This document shows positions 17,039 through 25,027 of a stretch of 64,000 bases of DNA, in pieces. The notes under the pieces were generated by a model. That model worked only from the letters and a program-made list of their open reading frames with translations. It searched no databases and was not told the origin of the DNA. Every line of letters begins with the position of its first letter. Position 1 is the first letter of the stretch. The stretch is from Bacillus sp. ISL-51 (lineage in GTDB: Bacteria > Bacillota > Bacilli > Bacillales > Bacillaceae): NCBI RefSeq assembly GCF_018613535.1, contig NZ_JAGGQB010000012.1, forward strand, positions 124,001 through 188,000, written 5' to 3'. The position numbers and the translations under genes were made by a program.

Positions 17039-17710
17039 TCAGTCATCTCCGTTACCTTCTAATATCATGCGGCTTTCAATCCGTTGATCCAAAAGAATTT
17101 TTTTGGCCAGATCATCCGCTTCTTGATTTTCTTTACGATCGATGGCTTCATATGTCGGGGTCAGCTTAAGGGAATCAAGCAGTGCTTCAATCTTATCCAG
17201 CCATTCGTTTTGGCTTTCGTCATAGCACGGCCAACTGCCGTCAAGCTGATGCAAAACGACGAGGGAGTCTCCTCTTATGGTAATTGAGTTTCTGCTTGCT
17301 CCGATTTCCTTTACTTCCCTCAGCGCCTCGTAAAGAGCCGCATACTCAGCTTCATTGTTCGTATTGAGCAAAAGGCTTTTGTTTCTCCTTAATCGGTGCC
17401 GTTTGGCGCCGAGAGAATAATACACGGCGATGCCCAGACCGGCCTGGCGGCTCTGTTTATCATAGCTGCCGTCAAAATACACCGTGATGTCATCCGGCTC
17501 ATGAGAAAGCTCTTCAGTGAGTTTTTCCAGTTCCTTGAGTGTCCAGCTTGCACCTTTTTCATCTTCAAAATGTATGTCTTTTATATACGGAAAGCGGCCG
17601 ATTTCTCTTGCGAGCATGCGCGCTTTTGGAACAGTCAGCCAATCCTCCGATATAAATGAGACGGCCCCCGCTCCTTTTGCTTCCATTGTGATATACGGCT
17701 TAAGATTCAT
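17039..17710 (-). CDS. ypeP: YpeP, RNase H-like protein with an N-terminal extension
   Basis: 223 residues. The C-terminal ~140 form an RNase HI-type fold: VYFDGSYDKQSRQAGLGI (first Asp), NTNNEAEYAALYEAL (Glu), IRGDSLVVLHQLDG (Asp), and a final Asp in NQEADDLAKKIL, so all four catalytic acidic positions appear kept. The first ~75 residues (MNLKPYITMEAKGAGAVSF) form an extra domain seen in YpeP-type proteins. The likely activity is cleavage of RNA in RNA-DNA hybrids. A second, shorter RNase H-like gene, ypdQ, lies just across the divergent ypdP. Confidence 0.85.
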   Translation of the reverse strand: MNLKPYITMEAKGAGAVSFISEDWLTVPKARMLAREIGRFPYIKDIHFEDEKGASWTLKELEKLTEELSHEPDDITVYFDGSYDKQSRQAGLGIAVYYSLGAKRHRLRRNKSLLLNTNNEAEYAALYEALREVKEIGASRNSITIRGDSLVVLHQLDGSWPCYDESQNEWLDKIEALLDSLKLTPTYEAIDRKENQEADDLAKKILLDQRIESRMILEGNGDD

Positions 17711-17749
17711 TCAAATCACCTTACCATTCATTAGTTGACGGGCGTGTGC

Positions 17750-17755
17750 TATAAT
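17750..17755 (+). promoter_or_regulatory. Extended -10 promoter of ypdP, which fixes its start codon
   Basis: TGCTATAAT is a perfect extended -10 (hexamer at 17750-17755); transcription would start near 17762. An ATG at 17735 in the same frame lies upstream of this point and so cannot be the start. Confidence 0.7.
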
Positions 17756-17791
17756 CAAACCATTCTATTTTTGAAAGGAAGTCAGTGGGTT

Positions 17792-18472
17792 TTGTTTAAT
17801 GACGTATTATGGGTCTTATTTGCGATCATTCATTTTATCATTGTTCTTTTGTTTTATAAAGGATTTGGCAAAACCGGCCTTTTTGTATGGATTGGTTTCG
17901 CCACGGTGTGCGCCAACTTACAGGTTGTCAAAACAGTAGAGCTGTTCGGGCTGACGGCCACACTCGGCAATATCATGTACGGCACCGTTTTCTTCGCTAC
18001 CGATGTGCTGAATGAAAAATACGGCCCTGCTGAAGCCCGCAAAGCCGTTTGGCTCGGTTTCTCCACCCTTCTGGCTTTGACATTCGCCATGCAGGGAGCT
18101 CTCTTGTACAAGCCCGCTCCTTCTGATATGGCGCAGCCGGCGCTTGAGACCATTTTCGGTTTTCTTCCGCGTGTGGCACTCGGGAGCCTCTTGGCCTTTA
18201 TTTTCAGCCAAACGATAGATGTTTATGTATATTCGGCCATCAGGCGAATCTTTCCTTCTGACAGGCTCCTATGGCTGCGAAACAGCGGCAGCACTGCGCT
18301 CAGCCAGCTCCTGGATACGCTGATATTTACTGGAGTGGCCTTTATCGGTGTTTATTCCGCGGGCGTCTGGTTCAGTATTTTTATTTCAACTTATCTCATT
18401 AAATTTGCGGTATCATTAATTTCTGTCCCTTATGCATATGCGGCAAAACGAATGGTACCGGGCGGAGAGTGA
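17792..18472 (+). CDS. ypdP: YpdP, queuosine-precursor transporter (Vut_1/YhhQ family)
   Basis: 226 residues from TTG 17792, with AAAGGA about 12 nt upstream. About six hydrophobic segments; family signatures include VCANLQVVKTVELFG, TVFFATDVLNEKYG (conserved acidic block) and DTLIFTGVAFIGVYSAG near the end. The family imports queuosine precursors (preQ0, preQ1 or queuine) for tRNA modification; assignment is by family. ypdQ follows 6 nt downstream and is cotranscribed. Confidence 0.85.
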   Translation: MFNDVLWVLFAIIHFIIVLLFYKGFGKTGLFVWIGFATVCANLQVVKTVELFGLTATLGNIMYGTVFFATDVLNEKYGPAEARKAVWLGFSTLLALTFAMQGALLYKPAPSDMAQPALETIFGFLPRVALGSLLAFIFSQTIDVYVYSAIRRIFPSDRLLWLRNSGSTALSQLLDTLIFTGVAFIGVYSAGVWFSIFISTYLIKFAVSLISVPYAYAAKRMVPGGE

Positions 18473-18478
18473 TGTTTT

Positions 18479-18871
18479 ATGCCGGCTGAAATATATGTAG
18501 ACGGTGCAAGCGCCGGAAATCCCGGACCGTCCGGCATCGGCATCTTCATCAAAAATGAAGGAAAAACCGAATCTTTTTCGTTTCCGATCGGACACCATTC
18601 AAATCAGGAAGCTGAGTTTCTTGCATTAATTGAAGGAATGAAGCTGTGCGCCGCGCGCGGATATCAATCCGTCTCTTTCCGGACGGATTCCGATATCGTA
18701 GAGCGGGCCGCTGATCTTGAGGCGGTAAAAAACAAAGCGTACCAGCCGTTTGTCGATGAAATCATCCGATTAAAGGCTGTTTTCCCATTGTTTTTTATAA
18801 AATGGATTCCCGGCAAACAAAATCAAACAGCCGATCAGCTTGCAAAAAAAGCGATCCGGCTGAATGAATGA
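18479..18871 (+). CDS. ypdQ: YpdQ, RNase HI-like protein
   Basis: 130-residue stand-alone RNase H domain. Acidic residues fall at the family positions: Asp8 ([11 protein letters not shown]), Glu46 (NQEAEFLAL), Asp70 (RTDSDIV) and Asp119 ([11 protein letters not shown]). It lacks the basic protrusion handle of E. coli RNase HI. Some stand-alone Bacillus RNase HI-like proteins are reported to be poorly active or inactive, so activity is uncertain even though the tetrad is present. GGAGAG precedes the ATG. Confidence 0.85.
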   Translation: MPAEIYVDGASAGNPGPSGIGIFIKNEGKTESFSFPIGHHSNQEAEFLALIEGMKLCAARGYQSVSFRTDSDIVERAADLEAVKNKAYQPFVDEIIRLKAVFPLFFIKWIPGKQNQTADQLAKKAIRLNE

Positions 18872-18874
18872 CAG

Positions 18875-18904
18875 GAATGAAATCGTGTCTTGCTGTTCAT
18901 CCTA
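18875..18904 (+). promoter_or_regulatory. Sigma-G-type promoter of sspL
   Basis: GAATG (18875-18879), an 18-nt spacer and CATCCTA (18898-18904) fit the forespore sigma-G pattern GnATR-N18-CATnnTA. It lies 19 nt before the sspL ATG, within reach of its SD (GAGGTG). Confidence 0.65.
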
Positions 18905-18923
18905 AACACGAGGTGAACAGTAT

Positions 18924-19052
18924 ATGAAAAAAGAAAATAAAGGCCGGCTGGCGGGCGGCGTAAGTCCTCAAGGAGACATGGAAGGAAACGCGCATAAGGA
19001 CCCAAAGTCAGCCCTTGAAAACAAAGCAAAAAAAAGCAATACAAAACGCTAG
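18924..19052 (+). CDS. sspL: Small acid-soluble spore protein SspL
   Basis: 42 residues beginning MKKENKGRLAGGVSPQGDME and ending KAKKSNTKR, recognisable as SspL. Minor SASP made in the forespore; very hydrophilic, no Cys or Trp. The SD GAGGTG lies 8 nt before the ATG, and a sigma-G-type promoter is just upstream. The 3' end converges on ypcP with only 7 nt between them. Confidence 0.92.
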   Translation: MKKENKGRLAGGVSPQGDMEGNAHKDPKSALENKAKKSNTKR

Positions 19053-19059
19053 AGGATCA

Positions 19060-19950
19060 TCAGCTGATCTCTCTGGCGTTCAGCTTTTCGAGCATTCTTT
19101 CAATTCCTTTGATCTGATGGCGCTGGAGCATCAATGATGCCTCGTCCATTTTCAGCGTAAAAAACGCTTCCTCAAGCGTACAGGCTAACGGCACTTCGCA
19201 ATGTATTTCGGCAAGCTGCCTTGACAGCTCCAACTCTTTTAAGCTTTGCTGAATTTTACTTTGCTGGCCTTTCGGCAGTAAAGAAAGGCTTTCCAATAAT
19301 CGGTCAATGTTTTCATATTCACGAATCAGCTTGTACGCCGTTTTTTCTCCGATACCCTTAACGCCCGGATAGTTGTCGCTTGTATCTCCCATCAGCGCCT
19401 TAATGTCAATAAGCGCTTGAGGCGGGACTCCCGTTTCTTCCATGAATACATCTTTCGTATACACTTTATAATTGCCGATGCCTTTTTGAAGCAGCGCCAC
19501 TTGAACTTCGTCATTTAACAGCTGAAGCAAATCTTTGTCGCCCGTTACTATCGTTATGTCGGCTTCACCCGAAAATAAGGCGGAAAGCGTGCCGATACAA
19601 TCATCCGCTTCATAGCCTTTTATGCCGATATTTAAAATACCGAGTTCAGCTGCCGCTTCCTTGGCTAAATCAAATTGCGGAAGCAGCTCAGCCGGCGGCT
19701 CGCTTCGGTTGGCTTTGTAATCCTGAAACAGATCATTGCGGTACGTCTTGCTTCCCATATCCCAGCAGCAGATGACATGTGTCGGCAAAAAGGTGTCCAC
19801 CGCCGTAATGAGGTGCTTTAAAAACCCGTTTACGCCGTTTGTCGGAATTCCGCTGTCATTTATCATAAAATTGCGATGGACGGCAGTCGCGAAAAATGAG
19901 CGGAATAAAAGCGCCATGCCGTCGACGAGAAGTAATTTATTGTTGTTCAT
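19060..19950 (-). CDS. ypcP: YpcP, 5'-3' exonuclease / flap endonuclease
   Basis: 296-residue stand-alone version of the 5' nuclease domain of DNA polymerase I. The N-terminal LLLVDGMALLFRSFFA supplies the first metal-binding Asp. The acidic cluster is in GYEADDCIGTL and ITIVTGDKDLLQLL. The helix-hairpin-helix region is ALMGDTSDNYPGVKGIGEKT. The family removes RNA primers and flaps on Okazaki fragments; B. subtilis YpcP is reported to be a flap endonuclease acting on RNA-DNA hybrids. It has no polymerase domain, unlike PolA. Confidence 0.93.
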   Translation of the reverse strand: MNNNKLLLVDGMALLFRSFFATAVHRNFMINDSGIPTNGVNGFLKHLITAVDTFLPTHVICCWDMGSKTYRNDLFQDYKANRSEPPAELLPQFDLAKEAAAELGILNIGIKGYEADDCIGTLSALFSGEADITIVTGDKDLLQLLNDEVQVALLQKGIGNYKVYTKDVFMEETGVPPQALIDIKALMGDTSDNYPGVKGIGEKTAYKLIREYENIDRLLESLSLLPKGQQSKIQQSLKELELSRQLAEIHCEVPLACTLEEAFFTLKMDEASLMLQRHQIKGIERMLEKLNAREIS

Positions 19951-20000
19951 ATTGAAACTCCCTTTTTATTCAATGTTCCTATTTTACCATAGACGGGCCA

Positions 20001-20036
20001 TAAAAAAACAGCATCCTCTTTTCAGAAGATGCTGCC
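20001..20036 (-). terminator. Terminator downstream of the 47-residue gene
   Basis: CAGCATC (20009-20015) pairs with GATGCTG (20028-20034). On the minus strand the stem is followed by a T7 run, just after the small gene ending at 20044 and before ypcP. Confidence 0.8.
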
Positions 20037-20043
20037 ATCATAT

Positions 20044-20187
20044 TTACTGCCCGTGTCTTTTATTGCTTGCCATCAGCTTTTCTGCTTCCCGGCCGGCATA
20101 GGAATCAAATCTCTGTTCAAAGCCGTTTTTCTTTTTGGCATTATTATTTTGCTGTGCGTTTTTGTTTCCAAGTTTTGTTCTGCCCAT
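20044..20187 (-). CDS. 47-residue basic, Asn/Lys-rich protein of unknown function
   Basis: Reads MGRTKLGNKNAQQNNN followed by a Lys-rich segment and ends KLMASNKRHGQ. Start 20187 is chosen because AAGGGGGG precedes it; an in-frame upstream ATG at 20232 has none. Very hydrophilic and strongly basic, without Cys, like small spore or nucleic-acid-binding proteins. It has its own terminator and lies between ypbS and ypcP. I cannot name the family with confidence. Confidence 0.65.
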   Translation of the reverse strand: MGRTKLGNKNAQQNNNAKKKNGFEQRFDSYAGREAEKLMASNKRHGQ

Positions 20188-20263
20188 TTTAGAATCCCCC
20201 CTTGCAGCGGATACTGATAGTATGCGCCGCAAGCGCCGCGTTCACACGCGGCAGGATCATCCA

Positions 20264-20521
20264 TTACTGTTTGCTGACGAATTCTTTTACCATATCTTCC
20301 GTCACGAAACGTCTTGACGGCACAATGCCTGTTTTGGCCAGCTGGTTCATTTTCGCGGTAATTTCATTAATGGCATCCGTCGTGAACGGTTCATTTTGTC
20401 TGCATTTGAGAACAGCTTCTTCAATGGCCTGTTCACGCTGATATTCAAGCTCTACAAATGACTTGACGTGATGATGCTGTTTTGCGGAATGTGCTGAAAT
20501 AGCTTTATGGACTTCTGACAT
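20264..20521 (-). CDS. ypbS: YpbS, small protein of unknown function
   Basis: 85 residues beginning MSEVHKAISAHSAKQHHHVK, with a C-terminal half that looks helical and charged (EITAKMNQLAKTGIVPSRRF). Start 20521 is favoured by length and by a purine-rich GAGATG stretch; the frame reaches further upstream. It lies 65 nt downstream of dynA and may be cotranscribed. I cannot assign a function. Confidence 0.75.
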   Translation of the reverse strand: MSEVHKAISAHSAKQHHHVKSFVELEYQREQAIEEAVLKCRQNEPFTTDAINEITAKMNQLAKTGIVPSRRFVTEDMVKEFVSKQ

Positions 20522-20586
20522 GGATCGTTCATCTCGCTTTTTTTCATTTAGTCTACCATGACTTGACATGCAAGCCAACCGGATTT

Positions 20587-23500
20587 TTATATTTTCATCA
20601 TTTCATCTTCGTTTTTCCATGCCTTGGTGACTTGGAAAAGGTGTTCGATTTCGCCGGCGCTGCCGCTTTCTGTAAGTCCTTGTAAATAAGTGTCCTGCTG
20701 TTCTTGGATTTGAGACAGGCTCTTGTCCGCAATGTCTTCTTGTAATTGCTTCACATGTTCTGTATAACGTGCGACAAGGCTTTCCCTTTCGATCTTCAGC
20801 CAATTTTCAGTAACTTTTTGCAGATGCAGACGCATTCCTTCCGTAAATGCCGCTTTTCCGTTCTGTTCAAAAAATTGTTTAGGCGATTTCACTTCTTTCA
20901 AATGCGGCATGAATTCTGAAGCTTCGATATCCGCTGCTACCTCTTTCAGCTGTATGGCAAACTCGTTTTCGCCGCTGACATAAATGGAGAAATAGCCGTC
21001 TTCCAAAAGCTTCTTGCGGCAGTTTTCCATCCATTCCTCCGTGACGTGGCTTTCAATAAAACCGGTCATGCGGATGTCGAGTGTTTTCATTTCTTGAATA
21101 TACTCGAACTGAAATTCCTTTAATGCTTCTTTAAGCGCCCCCGCTATGTTTTGTTTCCACTCGCCGTTTTGAAGGCCCGGATGAAAGGCTGTTTTCAGCA
21201 TATCATTCGCATAAAATGACAGACGCTGTTTAATATGATAGAGCTGTTCTTCTGTATCTTTTATTACCTTGCGGATGATGACCTCAGAAGTACGGCGCTT
21301 TGAGATATCAGCGAGAGCTTTTTCAAAAGATGCTTGCAGGCTCTGTTTTTTCTTTTCTTTTTCTTCCGCCGATTGGTGGAGCGATTCGTGAAGCTGTTCG
21401 ACCGTTTCACACAATTTGTTTGCCTCAGTTTTCAGCTGTGCGGCAGAAGCTCTCATTAAATCTTCTTCTATAAAATGGGCCAGTCCCGCCTTTACATCAG
21501 AAAAGCGGTTATAAAATGCCTCCTTTTTACCGGCAAGCTCCTCTTTACTTGATACATGATAAAGCTTAGGGCGGTGGATGCCTTCTTTGAGAAGCTCGGA
21601 GCGGACATAGTCTTTTACCGTCTCAAGCTCGCTTTCAGTTTTAGCAAGATCCGCCGCGTTAATGACAAAAAACATTTTATCCATGCCGAGCGATTCTTTT
21701 ACAAGCCCCAGTTTTCTTAAAAAAGACCTGTCTCCCTTTGAAAAGGAATGCTGATAGTACGTCATATAAAAGAAGGCATCGGCATCTTTTATATATTGAA
21801 AGGCAAGCTCGGTATGCCGTTTGTTCATACTGCTCGCTCCCGGCGTATCAACGATGGTAATTCCTTTTTCCGTCAGGGGCGAATCATAATACACCGTTAC
21901 TTCCTTTACGGCGCATGCGGTTGATTCTTCTGCTACATAAGGCTTCAATTCTTCAACCGGGACCGTCATTGTCAATTGCTTTCTGATCGGGTCTTCATAC
22001 GTACCATACGCTTTTAAAATCGTATGAACCGTTTGCATCAGGTCATGAGGGACTTTTCCCTTTTTAACGGCGTTTAGCCATTTCTCCTTGAGTGACCGGC
22101 CCTTTACATCAGCTTCCTTCAGCTCCGTAAGCTGGAGTAATTCAGCATGTAATTCTTCTTCCGTTTTAAAGATAATATCCGCTGTTTTATGTTTTTTTCC
22201 GTTTTCGGGCTTTGTGATTTTATTAATAGTGGCCGTCGTCGGCGTCGGTGAAGACGGGAGTACGTGTTCACCGACCAGCGCATTGGCAAACGATGATTTT
22301 CCCGAGCTGAAACCGCCGAATAACGCCAATGTGAACTGGCGGTTTTCAAGACGTTTAATTCTGCTTTGAAATGCTTCTGCTTGTTTTGCCAGCATGCTTG
22401 ACGATTCAAGAATGTCTGAGAGCTGATAAAATCGTTGTACTTGCTCTTTTAGAGGAAGCTCTTTCAGCTCACTTTTTTCAGGATTGATGTCTTCCAGCAG
22501 TACAGTCCGCTCAGGTTTTTTCTTTTGAACCGGGGCCGATGCAGCGCGTTTTTTCTGGGTGAACCAATCCCGGCTTCCATTATAGCCGGCCGGCTCCGTT
22601 TGTTCCCACAGGGCGCGGACCCGGGCTGCTTTTTCCTCGGCATGCCGTTCTTCTTCCGCCGCTTGAGCGAGCGCTTCCCGGGTTTTCCATTCTTCCGTTA
22701 TTTGCTTTTGCAGTTCCTCTGCATGCGGGTTGTTTTTTGCCCGGATGTAAGCGGTCAGCTCCTCAGCGAGCTCTGCTGTCCTTATTTTGGCTTCTCTTCG
22801 GATCATGTCTGCAAGATCTTTCGTATAGGTCAATACATATTCAGCTGAAAACGCAGCCCCCTGCTTGACCGCACGCTTCAAGATATCTTCTGAAAGCGGT
22901 GTGCGGTAAGCCTGAATTTTCTTGATCAGGTCATCAGAATCCGCTTCATACCGTTTGGCCGCCTTGCTGAATGTATCAATGATATGCCAATCCGCTTCTC
23001 CTTCCGTTCTTTTTCGGATGTTTGCGAAAAATTCCGTCTGCCTCTTTTCTTTTTCCGCTGCCGTTTTTGCCTTTGAAAAGAAAAAGCCGGTTTTAAAGGA
23101 TGGCTGCTGCGATTCTAAATACGCTGATGCCAGCTCACGCATCTCAAACGGCGTCAGATTTGCATTTTGTAATATGTTCTGCACCTCTGTTTTAATGTCA
23201 CGCTCTGCGTCTTCGGACTGCCGGGATATTTTTTCAAGCTCCTGTTGTAAGGAACGGACGAGCTCGTCTTGTTTGTCAAACTGCTTTGAGACAGAGCCGC
23301 TCTTTGCATCTTTTGCCAGCATGTCCGCATGCTCTTTGACTAAGTGAGCGATTTTTTGTTCGGTTAAGGGCCGAAGATTTGCTTTTGCCTGCCGGTTCAG
23401 CTGCTTTAAATGCTTTTTCAGATTTTTGATCCCGTTCAAAGGATGATCAGGCTCGGTTACTGACGTAAAGAAAAGCGACTCCTTCGGTATTCCTTCACCC

Positions 23501-24171
23501 TCAAGCATATCTTCAACCTGCTGCCGGTAATCTTCAAACCTCGTTTCCGTTTCATCATGCCGATCAATTTGGTTGACGATGAGAAACAGGTTTGGAATCC
23601 GATCTTTGATTGATCTGAGAAACATTATATTTTCTTCTGAATGGACGTGGTTATAATGGACGACATAAAATAAAGCGTCCGCCTGATGAAGAATGGAAGC
23701 CGCGGATAAAAAATGCGCTTCATCGGTCGAATCAATCCCCGGTGTGTCAATATAAGCGACATAAGGCTCCGCTTCTTTATAGGGAGCAAATACTTCAACC
23801 GTTTCAATTTGATCGCCGTCTTTGCAAAACCGCTGCACTTCTTCTTTATTATAGCTTCCTTTTATTTCCGCATAAGCCCCATCGGTCGTATGAAGGGCGA
23901 CTCTGTTTTCCCCGTTTCTGATCACAACCAGGTTGGCGCTTGTCGGAATCGGGCTTGTCGGCAAAATGTCTTCACCTAACAATGTGTTTAATAAGGAGGA
24001 TTTCCCGGCGGAATAGTGCCCCGTAAATGCGATGTAGACCTCTTCATCAGCCGCTTTTTTCATAATGGCTGCGAGCTGATTGGCTCTTTTTTCATCGTCA
24101 TTGTCCAGTAATTGTTCATATAAGGCTCCCGTTCTGCTGAAAATCTCCTCGTTATGGCGTTCTTCTGTCAT
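20587..24171 (-). CDS. dynA: DynA, double dynamin-like GTPase
   Basis: 1194-residue bacterial dynamin with two complete GTPase units in one chain, a tandem fusion typical of B. subtilis DynA (YpbR). The first P-loop is GHYSAGKSS (51-59) with switch YIDTPGIDST. The second is GGFSSGKSS (about residue 620) with switch IVDTPGASS. Each is followed by long Lys/Glu-rich helical stalk regions. B. subtilis DynA tethers and fuses membranes in vitro without GTP and helps cells resist membrane damage and phage. Cytoplasmic, membrane-associated. GGGGTAAAG precedes the ATG. Confidence 0.96.
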   Translation of the reverse strand: MTEERHNEEIFSRTGALYEQLLDNDDEKRANQLAAIMKKAADEEVYIAFTGHYSAGKSSLLNTLLGEDILPTSPIPTSANLVVIRNGENRVALHTTDGAYAEIKGSYNKEEVQRFCKDGDQIETVEVFAPYKEAEPYVAYIDTPGIDSTDEAHFLSAASILHQADALFYVVHYNHVHSEENIMFLRSIKDRIPNLFLIVNQIDRHDETETRFEDYRQQVEDMLEGEGIPKESLFFTSVTEPDHPLNGIKNLKKHLKQLNRQAKANLRPLTEQKIAHLVKEHADMLAKDAKSGSVSKQFDKQDELVRSLQQELEKISRQSEDAERDIKTEVQNILQNANLTPFEMRELASAYLESQQPSFKTGFFFSKAKTAAEKEKRQTEFFANIRKRTEGEADWHIIDTFSKAAKRYEADSDDLIKKIQAYRTPLSEDILKRAVKQGAAFSAEYVLTYTKDLADMIRREAKIRTAELAEELTAYIRAKNNPHAEELQKQITEEWKTREALAQAAEEERHAEEKAARVRALWEQTEPAGYNGSRDWFTQKKRAASAPVQKKKPERTVLLEDINPEKSELKELPLKEQVQRFYQLSDILESSSMLAKQAEAFQSRIKRLENRQFTLALFGGFSSGKSSFANALVGEHVLPSSPTPTTATINKITKPENGKKHKTADIIFKTEEELHAELLQLTELKEADVKGRSLKEKWLNAVKKGKVPHDLMQTVHTILKAYGTYEDPIRKQLTMTVPVEELKPYVAEESTACAVKEVTVYYDSPLTEKGITIVDTPGASSMNKRHTELAFQYIKDADAFFYMTYYQHSFSKGDRSFLRKLGLVKESLGMDKMFFVINAADLAKTESELETVKDYVRSELLKEGIHRPKLYHVSSKEELAGKKEAFYNRFSDVKAGLAHFIEEDLMRASAAQLKTEANKLCETVEQLHESLHQSAEEKEKKKQSLQASFEKALADISKRRTSEVIIRKVIKDTEEQLYHIKQRLSFYANDMLKTAFHPGLQNGEWKQNIAGALKEALKEFQFEYIQEMKTLDIRMTGFIESHVTEEWMENCRKKLLEDGYFSIYVSGENEFAIQLKEVAADIEASEFMPHLKEVKSPKQFFEQNGKAAFTEGMRLHLQKVTENWLKIERESLVARYTEHVKQLQEDIADKSLSQIQEQQDTYLQGLTESGSAGEIEHLFQVTKAWKNEDEMMKI

Positions 24172-24283
24172 GTGTCTTTACCCCTTTGTGTCCCATCAAA
24201 TGACGTTATCGTTTTTAGAAAGCTCTGAAAAAAACCTCTCTCCCATTTTACACAAGAATGACTCACTTTTCTTCAGAAAACAG

Positions 24284-24309
24284 CAAAAAAGCCGCCGTTA
24301 TCGGCAGCT
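24284..24309 (-). terminator. Second of two tandem terminators after the Fur-controlled small gene
   Basis: AGCCGCCG (24290-24297) and CGGCAGCT (24302-24309) form a stem; on the minus strand it is followed by a T6 run. Together with the hairpin at 24314-24350 it isolates dynA from the small gene upstream. Confidence 0.75.
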
Positions 24310-24313
24310 TATA

Positions 24314-24350
24314 AAGAAAAACACCTGCGTCAGCAAAAAAACGCAGATGT
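24314..24350 (-). terminator. First terminator after the Fur-controlled small gene
   Basis: ACACCTGCGT (24321-24330) pairs with ACGCAGATGT (24341-24350), ten pairs with one G-U in the RNA, and on the minus strand a T5 run follows. It starts at the stop codon of the 31-residue gene. Confidence 0.75.
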
Positions 24351-24445
24351 TAAGAAGACATTGATTTATTAGAAACTTTTTTCAGCACGAACCCAATTAA
24401 CACGCTGTATGTACAAACGGCTGCAAATAAAAATAACATTGTCAT
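24350..24445 (-). CDS. 31-residue Fur-regulated membrane peptide, FbpC-like candidate
   Basis: Reads MTMLFLFAAVCTYSVLIGF followed by VLKKVSNKSMSS: one hydrophobic span with a short basic tail. AGGTGG lies 9 nt before the ATG. It has its own sigma-A promoter overlapped by two Fur boxes and two tandem terminators, so it is a true transcription unit expressed under iron starvation. By size, regulation and basic tail it may correspond to FbpC, the smallest of the Fur-regulated basic proteins of B. subtilis, but I cannot confirm this from memory of the sequence. Confidence 0.7.
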   Translation of the reverse strand: MTMLFLFAAVCTYSVLIGFVLKKVSNKSMSS

Positions 24446-24464
24446 TTTTCGGCACCACCTTGAA

Positions 24465-24515
24465 TGAGAATCATTTTCATATTTACATCTTACCACGGGT
24501 GAGAATGATTTTCAA
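24465..24515 (-). promoter_or_regulatory. Sigma-A promoter with two Fur boxes
   Basis: On the minus strand TTGAAA (24515-24510) and TAAGAT (24492-24487) are separated by 17 nt. Plus-strand TGAGAATGATTTTCA (24500-24514) covers the -35, and TGAGAATCATTTTCA (24465-24479) covers the start point. Each matches the Fur consensus TGATAATNATTATCA at 13 of 15 positions. Iron-loaded Fur would block the promoter. Confidence 0.88.
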
Positions 24516-24518
24516 TCT

Positions 24519-25025
24519 CTATTTTGCAGTGTTTTCCTCTAGTGCCTTGTCTTCAGCGCGGATCCGCACAGTGAGCATGCAGGCATTTAAAATAGAAAAA
24601 ATAAAAAGCGTCCAATATGCTCCGTATAAAAGCGGCAAAAAAATAAACTCTAAGACGACGACTGCATAGTTAGGATGCTTCATCCACTTGTACGGCCCCT
24701 TTTTGACCAGCACGGCATCAGGGACCACGAGAATTTTCGTATTCCAATAGCGGCCTAACGATAAAAGCGCCCAATATCTGATGCCCTGCACAAATAAAAT
24801 GATTGCTGCAATGGCAGCCCACCAAGGTGAAGGTTCTTTATGAAGCGCTGACACCTCACCTATGAGGGAGATAAAAAAGAGAACATGCATCAAAACGAGA
24901 AAGGGATAATGGCCTTCTCCGTATTCAATGGCGCCTTGTTTTTTCACCTTGCGTTCATTCTGCCGGGCCATGGCCATTTCTGCAATCCGCTGTGCGGCTA
25001 ACAACAAAATAAACAGCCAAAACAT
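24519..25025 (-). CDS. bpsB: BpsB, isoprenylcysteine carboxyl methyltransferase-family membrane enzyme
   Basis: 168-residue membrane protein with about four hydrophobic segments and the ICMT-family motif KHPNYAVVVLEFIFLPLL near the C-terminus. In B. subtilis BpsB (YpbQ) O-methylates the alkylpyrones made by the type III polyketide synthase BpsA. It begins 3 nt after the bpsA stop, with GGGGGC inside the bpsA end as SD, so the two genes form one operon. The Fur boxes of the next gene lie just beyond its stop. Confidence 0.9.
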   Translation of the reverse strand: MFWLFILLLAAQRIAEMAMARQNERKVKKQGAIEYGEGHYPFLVLMHVLFFISLIGEVSALHKEPSPWWAAIAAIILFVQGIRYWALLSLGRYWNTKILVVPDAVLVKKGPYKWMKHPNYAVVVLEFIFLPLLYGAYWTLFIFSILNACMLTVRIRAEDKALEENTAK

Positions 25026-25027
25026 GG

